From Holosporaceae bacterium (GTDB lineage: Bacteria > Pseudomonadota > Alphaproteobacteria > UBA3830), in assembly GCA_031265715.1 (NCBI GenBank), contig JAISCG010000069.1:1-17372 (forward strand): a stretch of DNA of 17,372 nucleotides, written 5' to 3'. Of the stretch, positions 6,464-12,847 are shown piece after piece. The position numbers and the translations under genes are program-made. The stretch's first letter is position 1. Each line of letters opens with the position of its first letter. The notes below the pieces were generated by a model. That model did not search any database. It saw only the letters and a program-made list of their open reading frames with translations, and was not told the origin of the DNA.

Positions 6464-8008
6464 TTACACTCCGAAAAATGCCACATGAATCTTCTTCTCG
6501 ACGCGTTTTTTCTCAAGTTCATCGTGGCGGAGACTCCTTTCAATACTATCCGTGCTCTCAATGCCGGAGTTACCTTTAAAATTGACGACTTGCAGAGACG
6601 GATGTTCCACCACCGAATCAACCATACCGATAACTTCAGCGTAACCGATCTGATTCCCGGAGAAATCTATGACTTTCAAATCGGTCATGCTTGCTACCGG
6701 AATGCTTTTAATACTCTCTTTAATCTCATTATTCCTGAGAGATAAGATCTGTAAAGCCGGAGTATTTTCAGGTTTTGAAAACAATGCCGTCAGCGCGGCG
6801 TCATTTATTTTACAGTCGTTGGCGGTTAGCGTTACGAGAGTACCGTGCTCTCCGACCGAATCCGAGAGAACCGCCGCGGTTTTATCACTGATCAAATTTT
6901 CCGAAATATTCAGGACATTTAAATTTTTCATCTTTTTTAAAGCGATAAGTATTAGCTGCAATGCCTCTTCCGGAAAATTGTTAGAGGAAATATCCAGCAC
7001 TCCCAATTTTTCCAGCATCTCCAGGGACTTTTGTAAAATTTCGATATGCTCGAACAGTTTAACGTGATCGTGCTCATGCACGCCGCCAAAAAATAATCTG
7101 AGTGTCTCCAGTTTAATGAGGTGTCCTATATTTTCGACTATGTGAGCGAGCGCGACTTCCATCAGAGACATAAAAGCAAGATCTAACGATCTGAGGGATT
7201 TTAATCCGCCGATGGCCTCGGCAAGATGTCCGTAGAGTTCTTCCTCTTTTTCTTCGTCGATGATTTTGCCGACCCCAAGCGACAGCCCTAACAGAGTCTC
7301 AGCGGAGGCGGATAATATTTCTTTCAGGTGTCCGATTCCTTCATTCGAAAATTCTGCTGCTACAAAATTGAAAAATTTAAATTTTATTCCCGACGCTGCG
7401 CCCAAAATTTTCGAACACGACTCTCCGGAAAGACTGGGAAGAACTATGGTCAGGGATCCGAGATTTCCGTGTTTTCTGATAATATCCGAAATCAAATCGG
7501 CACATTCTTCCCATTTTTCCGCAGTGCAGTTACGCACTATTATGCTTTTCAGGTCCTGCGGAGCGAATTTTTGTAAATTTTCCAGCATCTCCGGAGTGAG
7601 TGCCAATCCATCCAATTCAATGCTTATCAATTTCGGATATTTTCTGAAGAAATTCATATCCGAAAAACTATCTTCCCCTTCCTTCAGAGCATCGCTGGAG
7701 TAAGTATCATCGTAACCGAGAAGTACCACCTTATTTCCGCTTCTTATGCGTATTCCGGCGACGTTATCGACGGCCAAAGCTCCTCCGGCTTTTTTAAACG
7801 GAAAACAATTCTCCTCTTCCTCCGAAGATTCCCCCTGAGATCCGGAAGAACTGCTTCCGCCTGAACTGCTTGGACCTAAATCCGGTCGACTGCCTCCTGC
7901 CGGTCGCGACGGCTTTGAAAAAGGAGGCGGCGCGGTATTTATATCCTGAATTGCCGACAACAAAATAACGGACACCAACACTTTATATAAGTTTCTGCAA
8001 ATATACAT
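6464..8008 (-). CDS. Exported leucine-rich repeat protein
   Basis: A 514-residue protein starting at ATG 8008; AGGGA lies 8 bases upstream, which favours this over the adjacent GTG at 8011. Residues 1-26 are a signal peptide (basic RNLYK, then VLVSVILLSAI, ending NTA). Residues 27-66 are a Pro/Ser/Gly linker ending in an acidic ESSEEEE. From about residue 85 to 500 there are irregular leucine-rich repeats of the ribonuclease-inhibitor type, clearest toward the C-terminus: LGVLDISSNNF, LNVLNISENLI, LQILSLRNNEI, LKVIDFSGNQI and LQVVNFKGNSG, spaced about 28-30 residues apart. RI-type LRRs make a curved solenoid for protein binding, and in bacteria they are often surface or effector proteins of host-associated species. 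The end is basic (LEKKRVEKK). The binding partner is unknown. No catalytic domain such as an E3 ligase is seen. Confidence 0.8.
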   Translation of the reverse strand: MYICRNLYKVLVSVILLSAIQDINTAPPPFSKPSRPAGGSRPDLGPSSSGGSSSSGSQGESSEEEENCFPFKKAGGALAVDNVAGIRIRSGNKVVLLGYDDTYSSDALKEGEDSFSDMNFFRKYPKLISIELDGLALTPEMLENLQKFAPQDLKSIIVRNCTAEKWEECADLISDIIRKHGNLGSLTIVLPSLSGESCSKILGAASGIKFKFFNFVAAEFSNEGIGHLKEILSASAETLLGLSLGVGKIIDEEKEEELYGHLAEAIGGLKSLRSLDLAFMSLMEVALAHIVENIGHLIKLETLRLFFGGVHEHDHVKLFEHIEILQKSLEMLEKLGVLDISSNNFPEEALQLILIALKKMKNLNVLNISENLISDKTAAVLSDSVGEHGTLVTLTANDCKINDAALTALFSKPENTPALQILSLRNNEIKESIKSIPVASMTDLKVIDFSGNQIGYAEVIGMVDSVVEHPSLQVVNFKGNSGIESTDSIERSLRHDELEKKRVEKKIHVAFFGV

Positions 8009-8100
8009 CACAAAAATCCCTGAAACTGCTATTAATTCACAATAAAACCATGAAAAAGTAAAAAAGACATGAACATTTTTCGTTTTTTGCTTTTTTTGTA

Positions 8101-8106
8101 TATAAT
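8101..8106 (+). promoter_or_regulatory. -10 element for the phosphomannomutase gene
   Basis: A perfect TATAAT at 8101-8106, 25 bases before the ATG at 8131, preceded by TG at 8097-8098. The expected -35 region is T-rich without a good hexamer. The 119-base spacer also has to hold the promoter of the divergent LRR gene, for which I see no convincing boxes. Confidence 0.4.
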
Positions 8107-8130
8107 CACCGGTGTTACAAGGAACACAGC

Positions 8131-9573
8131 ATGCGATTTATCGAGAAAATGAGAGAAATTCTTTGCTTAAACGAGGAAGAGGCAGAGGTTGGACATGTTT
8201 TGGCCGCCGAAATTCTGAGGGATTATGATATCCGCGGAATTTTCAACGAAAATCTTTTCCCGGGCGACGCCTATGACATCGGACTGGCGTTCGGAACGAT
8301 CCTGGGTAGAAAAAATTTGAAAAAAGTATGCGTCGGATACGATTGCAGAAACTCCTCTGACTGTTTGGCTCGGAATCTCGTTAACGGGTTAATGAATACC
8401 GGCGCGGAGGTAATATCGCTGGGATTGTGTCACACTCCGCTGATGTACTACAGCGTGTACAAGCTGAATTTTGACGCCGGGATTATGGTAACCGGGTCGC
8501 ACAATCCCCCCGAGTACAACGGTTTTAAAATTACGCTCGGAAAAGATCCTTTTTGCGGAGAAGACATAAAATCGCTCGGAAATATGATAACATGCAAAGA
8601 TTTTGTGGAGAAAAACGGTCGCGAAGTTGTTTTAAACAGGATTTTTTCAAATTATATATCTGATATTGTTCAAGATTTTGAGTTCTATCCGGATGTGAAA
8701 GTCGCCTGGGATATCGGAAACGGAACGACCTCCAATGCCGTAAAGGCAGTGACCGCGGCAATTCCGGGAAAGCACCATCTTCTGTTCGAGGAAATGAACG
8801 GAAATTTTCCGAATCGACTGCCGGATCCGACGGTGGCGAAAAATATCGAATACCTGTCGAAATTTGTGCTCTATAATAATTTCGATATAGGTTTCGCATT
8901 TGACAGCGACGGAGACAGGCTTGTTGTCGTCGATTGCAACGGACACATGCTCTTCAGCGACCAGGTTCTTGAAGTGCTCGCGGCGGATTTTCTTCGGAAA
9001 AATCCGGGCGCTCAGGTCATTGCTGACATAAAATCCTGCAATCGACTGTTTGATACCGTCAAAAAACGCGGCGGAATCGGAATCATGGAAAGAGCCGGGC
9101 ACTCATTCATAAAAAAGAGGATGAAAACGAGCGGGGCGCTTCTGGCCGGAGAAATGAGCGGACACTTCTTTTTCAAAGACCGATGGCTCGGGTTTGACGA
9201 CGGCATATACGCCGCTCTGCGATGCCTGGAGATCGTCGGCAAAAATAAGGACGCGTTCAATAATCTTCAATACGGATTCGTTACGCCGGAAATCCGCATC
9301 ACCTGCGATGAAAAAAGAAAATTCGGAATAATTGACGACGTAAAGCAGCAGCTAAAAAGGGAAAATGCAGACGTCACGGAAACAGACGGAGTGCGCGTTA
9401 CTTCCGAGGAAGGATGGTGGCTGCTGCGCGGATCAAATACGCAGAATGCGCTGTCGCTGAGGATAGAAGCGAGTTCCGAAGAAAATATGCAAAAACTTAA
9501 AAGAAAGATAGGAGATTACCTTGCCAGCGACATTAAAAACATAGAAGAAATCCTGAAAAATGAAAATGCGTAG
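8131..9573 (+). CDS. Phosphomannomutase/phosphoglucomutase (AlgC/ManB-like)
   Basis: A 480-residue alpha-D-phosphohexomutase, slightly longer than AlgC (about 460) because of a 28-residue lead before ILRDYDIRG. It interconverts hexose 6- and 1-phosphates (mannose and/or glucose), feeding GDP-mannose or UDP-glucose for lipopolysaccharide and surface sugars. All four signature sites are present: the phosphoserine loop TGSHNPPEYNG at 121-131 (Ser123 catalytic), the metal loop FDSDGDR at 257-263, the sugar-binding GEMSGH at 340-345, and the phosphate-binding loop RGSNTQNALSLRIEA at 433-447. In the last, Asn replaces the proline usual after SNT-Q/E; this is conservative for the fold and does not remove the Arg-Ser-Asn-Thr contacts. 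AAGGAA at 8119-8124 supports the ATG at 8131. The choice between mannose and glucose substrates cannot be made from sequence. Confidence 0.9.
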   Translation: MRFIEKMREILCLNEEEAEVGHVLAAEILRDYDIRGIFNENLFPGDAYDIGLAFGTILGRKNLKKVCVGYDCRNSSDCLARNLVNGLMNTGAEVISLGLCHTPLMYYSVYKLNFDAGIMVTGSHNPPEYNGFKITLGKDPFCGEDIKSLGNMITCKDFVEKNGREVVLNRIFSNYISDIVQDFEFYPDVKVAWDIGNGTTSNAVKAVTAAIPGKHHLLFEEMNGNFPNRLPDPTVAKNIEYLSKFVLYNNFDIGFAFDSDGDRLVVVDCNGHMLFSDQVLEVLAADFLRKNPGAQVIADIKSCNRLFDTVKKRGGIGIMERAGHSFIKKRMKTSGALLAGEMSGHFFFKDRWLGFDDGIYAALRCLEIVGKNKDAFNNLQYGFVTPEIRITCDEKRKFGIIDDVKQQLKRENADVTETDGVRVTSEEGWWLLRGSNTQNALSLRIEASSEENMQKLKRKIGDYLASDIKNIEEILKNENA

Positions 9574-9697
9574 GTTATGTGGGGCCATAATTTATTTGAG
9601 ACGGAAGCTTACATAGCCATTGTCACTTCACCAAAAAGATGATGCATTCATAGTCATCAGTTGGAATGTTTTCGCCAAATTAAGGAGGGGGAATAAA

Positions 9698-9892
9698 ATG
9701 AAAAAAATGTCGTTGTTTTTCTTGTCGGTTCTTTTGTGTTCAGCTATCACGATTAATGCATTCGGAATACTCGAAACGCCCGACGAGGTGCATCGCCTTG
9801 TAACAGTTGAGAAGGCCAAAGAATTTGGCAAGAACTGCACCGGAAAAACTGCTGAGAATGCTGCGGCGGGTGGTAAGTTATTTTCCCTTTAA
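9698..9892 (+). CDS. Small exported peptide of unknown function (64 residues)
   Basis: The start is the ATG at 9698, which has an excellent Shine-Dalgarno site (AAGGAGGGGG, about 8 bases upstream); upstream in-frame codons carry this site and are not coding. Residues 1-23 form a clear signal peptide (MKKMSLFFLSVLLCSAITINAFG). The mature peptide is about 41 residues, with one Cys (NCTGKT) and a Gly/Ala-rich end, AAAGGKLFSL. I recognise no family. It could be a genuine small secreted protein or the surviving 5' end of a longer gene; no homologous continuation was noticed in the other frames before the next gene. The signal-peptide style (MKK..., short) resembles that of the next gene, 130 bases downstream, but mature parts differ. 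Confidence 0.6.
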   Translation: MKKMSLFFLSVLLCSAITINAFGILETPDEVHRLVTVEKAKEFGKNCTGKTAENAAAGGKLFSL

Positions 9893-9915
9893 TTTGTTAA
9901 AAATACGTAGCCACA

Positions 9916-9940
9916 GTCCCGTGTATACACTACACAGGAC
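9916..9940. other. Stem-loop between the small exported gene and the KARAE gene
   Basis: GTCCCGTGTA (9916-9925) and TACACAGGAC (9931-9940) pair at nine of ten positions around a 5-base loop TACAC. No T run follows directly, so alone it is not a classical terminator. It could protect the 3' end of the upstream mRNA or act as a protein-binding site; the core GTGTATACAC (9921-9930) is itself a perfect palindrome. Confidence 0.4.
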
Positions 9941-9949
9941 ACTTAGTTA

Positions 9950-9975
9950 AGCAAAATTTTTTGTTGCTTTTTTTT
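9950..9975 (+). terminator. Candidate intrinsic terminator of the small exported gene
   Basis: AGCAA (9950-9954) pairs with TTGCT (9964-9968), possibly extended by two A-T pairs across a bulged G, and is followed directly by seven more T (9969-9975). The stem is short. Its right arm overlaps the proposed -35 of the next gene. Confidence 0.4.
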
Positions 9976-9993
9976 CGATATATCATATATAAT
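9964..9993 (+). promoter_or_regulatory. Sigma-70 promoter for the KARAE-repeat gene
   Basis: TTGCTT (9964-9969), then 18 bases, then a perfect TATAAT (9988-9993). The start would lie near 10000, giving a short leader with GGGGAAG before the ATG at 10023. Confidence 0.5.
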
Positions 9994-10022
9994 CGACGTG
10001 TAAAGAAAATGGGGAAGATAAA

Positions 10023-10904
10023 ATGAAAAAAGGTATATTTTTAGCTGGTGTTTTGTTTTTTGGTGTTTCCAACGGGATGAATCCGCAGCAGACGGATGTT
10101 GATAAGCAACACAAATCTGGTCTCAGAGTGCAATTTATATTGCCGGATGAGGAGATAGTTTTGAACATGTGCCAAAATTTGTGCGCAATACTCCAAAGTC
10201 ATTATAATTACGATCCTAGTACTAGGAATGAGGCACGTTCTTACCTGGAGAAAGCTAATGTCACTATTATGAAGGGAGGTGTTTTTTATACGTGTTCCAG
10301 TGAAGTCAGAGATAAAGGAGTCGCTGCTTTTTGGAAGCACATAGATGGAATTCAGGACTTTATCGCGCGTGCCCAGGATATGATCGTTATCAACTTTGAA
10401 AAAAACCGTTCTAGGAGGAGGACTGCTGCTGCAGCGGCAGAAGTTGCTCCTGCAAAAAAAGATTTGTTCACACAATGTGGGCGCCTTGCTGATAAATTAG
10501 CTGCTGAGGCTGCTGCAGAGGCAGAGGTTGCTCCCGCAAAAGTTGTTCCTACAAAATTAGCTGCTAAGGCTACGGTGGATCGTGTGAGTCCCAAACCTAA
10601 AGCATCTGTCACAAAAAATTGGTTTCTTAGTAAGATATTAGCTGCTTCGAAAGATAGACTCAAAAAAGCTGCTGCGAAGAAAGCCAGAGCCGAAGCCGAA
10701 AAAGCCAGAGCCGAAAAAGCCAGAGCCGAAAAGGCCAGAGCCGAAAAGGCCAGAGCCGAAAAGGCCAGAGCCGAAAAAGCCAGAGCCGAAAAAGCCAGAG
10801 CCGAAAAGGCCAGAGCCGAAAAAGCCAGAGCCGAAAAAGCCAGAGCCGAAAAAGCCAGAGCCGAAAAGGCCAGAGCCGAAAAAGCCAGAGCCAAAAGAAA
10901 ATAA
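10023..10904 (+). CDS. Exported protein with C-terminal KARAE pentapeptide repeats
   Basis: A 293-residue product. Residues 1-18 are a signal peptide (MKKGIFLAGVLFFGVSNG). Residues about 30-130 form a mixed helical domain with three Cys (MCQNLC, YTC) that I do not recognise. Residues 135-185 are Ala-rich, with a 33-bp internal duplication (10425-10457 and 10509-10541, three mismatches) giving two AAAEVAPAK-like blocks. From residue 220 to the end comes KARAE repeated 12 times exactly, flanked by degenerate units, ending KARAKRK. The tail should be one long, straight, positively charged alpha helix (net about +1 per unit), reminiscent of TolA-like or single-alpha-helix rods and of Lys/Ala-rich nucleic-acid-binding tails. 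It could span the periplasm or bind acidic polymers. Function is unknown. It ends just before a palindromic element. Confidence 0.8.
   Translation: MKKGIFLAGVLFFGVSNGMNPQQTDVDKQHKSGLRVQFILPDEEIVLNMCQNLCAILQSHYNYDPSTRNEARSYLEKANVTIMKGGVFYTCSSEVRDKGVAAFWKHIDGIQDFIARAQDMIVINFEKNRSRRRTAAAAAEVAPAKKDLFTQCGRLADKLAAEAAAEAEVAPAKVVPTKLAAKATVDRVSPKPKASVTKNWFLSKILAASKDRLKKAAAKKARAEAEKARAEKARAEKARAEKARAEKARAEKARAEKARAEKARAEKARAEKARAEKARAEKARAEKARAKRK
10680..10892 (+). repeat. 15-bp tandem repeat encoding KARAE
   Basis: Twelve exact-length 15-base units fill 10701-10880, each reading AAR-GCC-AGA-GCC-GAA, with a degenerate unit before (10680-10700, KARAEAE) and a partial one after (10881-10892, KARA). The only variable base in the array is the third base of the Lys codon: in order A,A,G,G,G,A,A,G,A,A,A,G and then A in the last partial unit. 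All changes are silent in the annotated frame. Confidence 0.95.
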
Positions 10905-10944
10905 TGAGCTAACCACCCGTCTCATTTAATTGAGCGTTCCATCT

Positions 10945-11042
10945 CGTCATTGCGAGGAATAGCGCGAGGAAGCAACCCAGATTTTGATTTTACTGAAATT
11001 TGAGTCTTGGATTGCTTCGTCGCTTTACCTCTCGCAATGACG
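10945..11042. repeat. Imperfect long inverted repeat (palindromic intergenic element)
   Basis: The left arm starts CGTCATTGCGAG (10945-10956) and the right arm ends CTCGCAATGACG (11031-11042), perfectly complementary over 12 bases. Inner parts continue the match with small gaps: GAAGCAACCCA on the left against TTGGATTGCTTC on the right. Arms are about 37 bases and the middle about 25. It lies between two convergent genes (ends at 10904 and 11090), so the folded RNA could end transcription from both sides. The GTCATTGCGAG...GAAGCAATCC theme recalls palindromes I remember as dispersed in many bacterial genomes, including intracellular alphaproteobacteria; that is memory, not a search. No transposase or target-site duplication is evident. 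Confidence 0.75.
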
Positions 11043-11089
11043 GATGAAATACCGGATTAAATGCGACAGGTGGTAAGAACTGAGGTCTT

Positions 11090-11659
11090 TTATAATCTTC
11101 CGACCGGTTCTTCCTCCAAAATTTCTCCTTTTTTATTTCTAAAATGATAGTCTACTCTCGGTATTTTGGTATACACTCTATTTCCTACTCTATCACTCAG
11201 CGGTTTTCTATCATCATCCTTTATCTGTTCTATTGATTCCATCAACTTCTGAGCTAAATTTTTAATCTCGTAGGCACTATATTTTTTGATTTCTTCATCG
11301 GCACCATAGGAGTAGGGACCGTTAAAAAATTTAATAATTACCGTGCCGGTATGCAAACCATCCGGTACAATCGCAAAATTACCAAGCTCGCCGTGTACCT
11401 CAAATTGTTGTTTCTTCAGATCTTCCATAATTTTGCGATAAAACAGATTCAAACCGGCATCATGTGTATAATAAATGGGATTCCAATAACCTTTAATTTG
11501 CATCGGCATGGTCAAAACAACAGTATTATACCTTTCTTCAACAACAACCGGATCAACCTCCTTTCGAGAAGAACCGGGAAACATATTCCCTCCAAAACAG
11601 GAATCGACCGAAAATGCACAACAGCAACAGAACACTACTCCGTACACATTTTTACTCAT
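11090..11659 (-). CDS. Exported protein of unknown function with Cys-rich leader
   Basis: A 189-residue product beginning MSKNVYGVVF followed by four consecutive Cys (residues 11-14) and a further Cys21 before GGNMFPGSS. The N-terminus is short, hydrophobic and probably a signal peptide; no standard lipobox is seen, although Cys21 after VDS could be a degenerate one. The mature part is mixed alpha/beta with YNTVVLTMPMQIKGYW, a helix FYRKIMEDLKKQQ, a strand region GTVIIKFFNGPYSYG and an acidic helix ENLAQ-like stretch (IKNLAQKLMESIEQIKDDD), and a charged end, GEILEEEPVGRL. No family recognised. AGGA lies 9 bases before ATG 11659. It stands alone as a monocistronic gene with a consensus promoter and a palindromic element at its 3' side, which suggests strong independent expression. 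Confidence 0.7.
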   Translation of the reverse strand: MSKNVYGVVFCCCCAFSVDSCFGGNMFPGSSRKEVDPVVVEERYNTVVLTMPMQIKGYWNPIYYTHDAGLNLFYRKIMEDLKKQQFEVHGELGNFAIVPDGLHTGTVIIKFFNGPYSYGADEEIKKYSAYEIKNLAQKLMESIEQIKDDDRKPLSDRVGNRVYTKIPRVDYHFRNKKGEILEEEPVGRL

Positions 11660-11694
11660 CTCTTTAATCCTTTCCTTCTTTTTCCATAAAAAAG

Positions 11695-11723
11695 ATTATA
11701 CAATTCTCCTCACAATTTGTCAA
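11695..11723 (-). promoter_or_regulatory. Perfect consensus sigma-70 promoter
   Basis: On the minus strand TTGACA (11718-11723), exactly 17 bases, then TATAAT (11695-11700). Both hexamers and the spacing match consensus without a mismatch, the best promoter in the window. Predicted start is near 11688, about 28 bases before the ATG at 11659. Confidence 0.8.
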
Positions 11724-11844
11724 TAATTTTTTTAAAATATTTCAACACCCCTCAGATTTTCTTCTTCCTAAAATTTTAGCTAAAAATTTAGAAAAAAAGG
11801 AATCAGACCGATGGAAGAAAATCCGAGTCCGATGCACAAAAGAA

Positions 11845-11859
11845 CACAGTCCCCCTGTG
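11845..11859 (-). terminator. Weak stem-loop at the end of the rpsA-bamD unit
   Basis: On the minus strand CACAG-GGGGA-CTGTG forms a 5-bp stem, followed by TTCTTTT, 29 bases after the stop of the small membrane gene. Further on, AT-rich palindromes (about 11768-11791) could add to termination. No gene is supported in 11724-11888. Confidence 0.25.
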
Positions 11860-11888
11860 GGAGAAAGATGATATCCCCCAAAAAATCA

Positions 11889-12068
11889 CTAAATGAACAG
11901 CAACGCCGCCACGAGAGCTGCGATAATGCAAAATACAACCGCTTTTACCGCAACAATCTTCATAGGCGGTTTATTATCGTTCACATTTGTTATCTCAATA
12001 TTAGAATACGACACAACGTCTCCTATTGAAAAAAAATTTCCGTCTGTTTTACTTGTATTTACATTCAT
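11889..12068 (-). CDS. Small membrane protein, 59 residues, C-terminal anchor
   Basis: A short ORF on the minus strand, ATG at 12066-12068 to TAG at 11889-11891, with AAGGA 9 bases ahead of the start. Residues 1-36 are hydrophilic (MNVNTSKTDGNFFSIGDVV, then SNIEITNVNDNKPP). Residues 37-59 are strongly hydrophobic with two lysines at the front (KIVAVKAVVFCIIAALVAALLF) and end in Ile, so it should be tail-anchored in the inner membrane with its N-terminus in the cytoplasm. It begins 37 bases after bamD, on the same strand, and probably closes that operon. No family recognised. The good Shine-Dalgarno site, the amphipathic layout and the operon position support a real gene; two plus-strand ORFs over the same bases are its antisense shadows. 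Confidence 0.6.
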   Translation of the reverse strand: MNVNTSKTDGNFFSIGDVVSYSNIEITNVNDNKPPMKIVAVKAVVFCIIAALVAALLFI

Positions 12069-12105
12069 ATCAAAATATCCTTATTAAAATGTTAAAAACG
12101 ACAAA

Positions 12106-12837
12106 TTATTTTTTCGTCGGACGATTTATTTTTTTCGCCCAGACAGATTCCGGATATTGTCTTTCCAAAACCGCCAGCGCATTTTCCGATTCCTCAACCA
12201 AACCGAACGAACGACAACACTCTGCTATTCTGTAAAAAGCCTCGCTCGCGTACCTCGTGTGAAAGAGCTGAGTTGCGACGAGTGTGTATCTGTTGATTGC
12301 CGCGAGGGCGCTTTTATTTTTTTGATAATATCGACCGATCGACATTTCATGCGCCGCAATGACGTCGTCAAGAATCACTATTCTTTGCAAAGCATCACGA
12401 TAGTACTCCGACTCGGGAAACCTGTTCACCAGTTCAACAAAAACGTGCTTGGCGTCGTTGGCGATTTTCTGATCTCTTCCGACGGAGGACACCTGCATGT
12501 ACAGGCACATTGCTTTCAAATACAAGACGTAGGGAACCAGTTTATGCGACGGATGATATCGCAAAAATATGTTAACCTCCCTTATGGCGTCCATGTAGGA
12601 GGCAGCCAAAAAGTAGCAATAGGCGGAAAGTATCTGTCCTTCCGTTGATTTCGAAGAATACGGAAACAGTATTTCCATATTTTTGAACTCGGACGCCGCA
12701 TCCGTATATTCTTTTTCACTCAGCAGAGTTCTTGCTTTTTTATACAAACTGTTCACGTCGCGATTTTTCAGATCATCCTGCGATGATGAACACCCGACGA
12801 CCAGGAAACAAGACAACAATCGAAAACTGTTTTTCAT
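12106..12837 (-). CDS. bamD: Outer-membrane assembly lipoprotein BamD (YfiO/ComL)
   Basis: A 243-residue lipoprotein: the leader MKNSFRLLSCFLVVGC has lipobox V-V-G-C with Cys16 as the lipidated residue, followed by SSSQDD. The rest is tetratricopeptide-like helix pairs typical of BamD: LYKKARTLLSEKEYTDAASEF, MEILFPYSS, ILSAYCYFLAASYMDAI, FLRYHPSH, then the conserved RDQ after a helix (SSVGRDQKIANDA), NRFPESEYYRDAL and the E-x-x-x-GRYY motif (HEMSIGRYYQ). BamD is the essential accessory of BamA that receives the C-terminal beta-signal of outer-membrane proteins such as the porin encoded here. GGGAG precedes the ATG. The start is 10 bases after the dut stop, so it is probably translated from the same message. 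Confidence 0.92.
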   Translation of the reverse strand: MKNSFRLLSCFLVVGCSSSQDDLKNRDVNSLYKKARTLLSEKEYTDAASEFKNMEILFPYSSKSTEGQILSAYCYFLAASYMDAIREVNIFLRYHPSHKLVPYVLYLKAMCLYMQVSSVGRDQKIANDAKHVFVELVNRFPESEYYRDALQRIVILDDVIAAHEMSIGRYYQKNKSALAAINRYTLVATQLFHTRYASEAFYRIAECCRSFGLVEESENALAVLERQYPESVWAKKINRPTKK

Positions 12838-12847
12838 AAAAACTCCC

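Noticed and set aside
6410..7067. Plus-strand ORFs over the LRR gene
   Set aside because: They are antisense shadows of a clear exported LRR protein; no ribosome-binding site or coherent domain.
9574..9697. Possible tRNA or small RNA after the phosphomannomutase gene
   Set aside because: No cloverleaf, no T-loop GGTTCRA motif and no CCA end were found; only a weak 5-bp stem near 9577-9592. No tRNA or rRNA gene was recognised anywhere in the window.
10680..10892. CRISPR-like array
   Set aside because: Units are 15 bases, contiguous, with no spacers, and lie inside a reading frame.
10352..10925. Two long minus-strand ORFs (Ala/Leu/Phe/Ser and Gly/Ser/Phe repeats) across the KARAE array
   Set aside because: They are open only because the 15-bp unit has no stop in those frames. 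Variation in the array is silent in the plus-strand frame, and they lack ribosome-binding sites.
11090..11659. Calling the four-Cys-leader protein a lipoprotein
   Set aside because: None of its Cys residues sits in a standard L-A/S-G/A-C lipobox, so lipidation is left open.
11811..12087. Two plus-strand ORFs in the bamD downstream region
   Set aside because: They are antisense to the 59-residue membrane protein, which has the better ribosome-binding site, gene position and composition.
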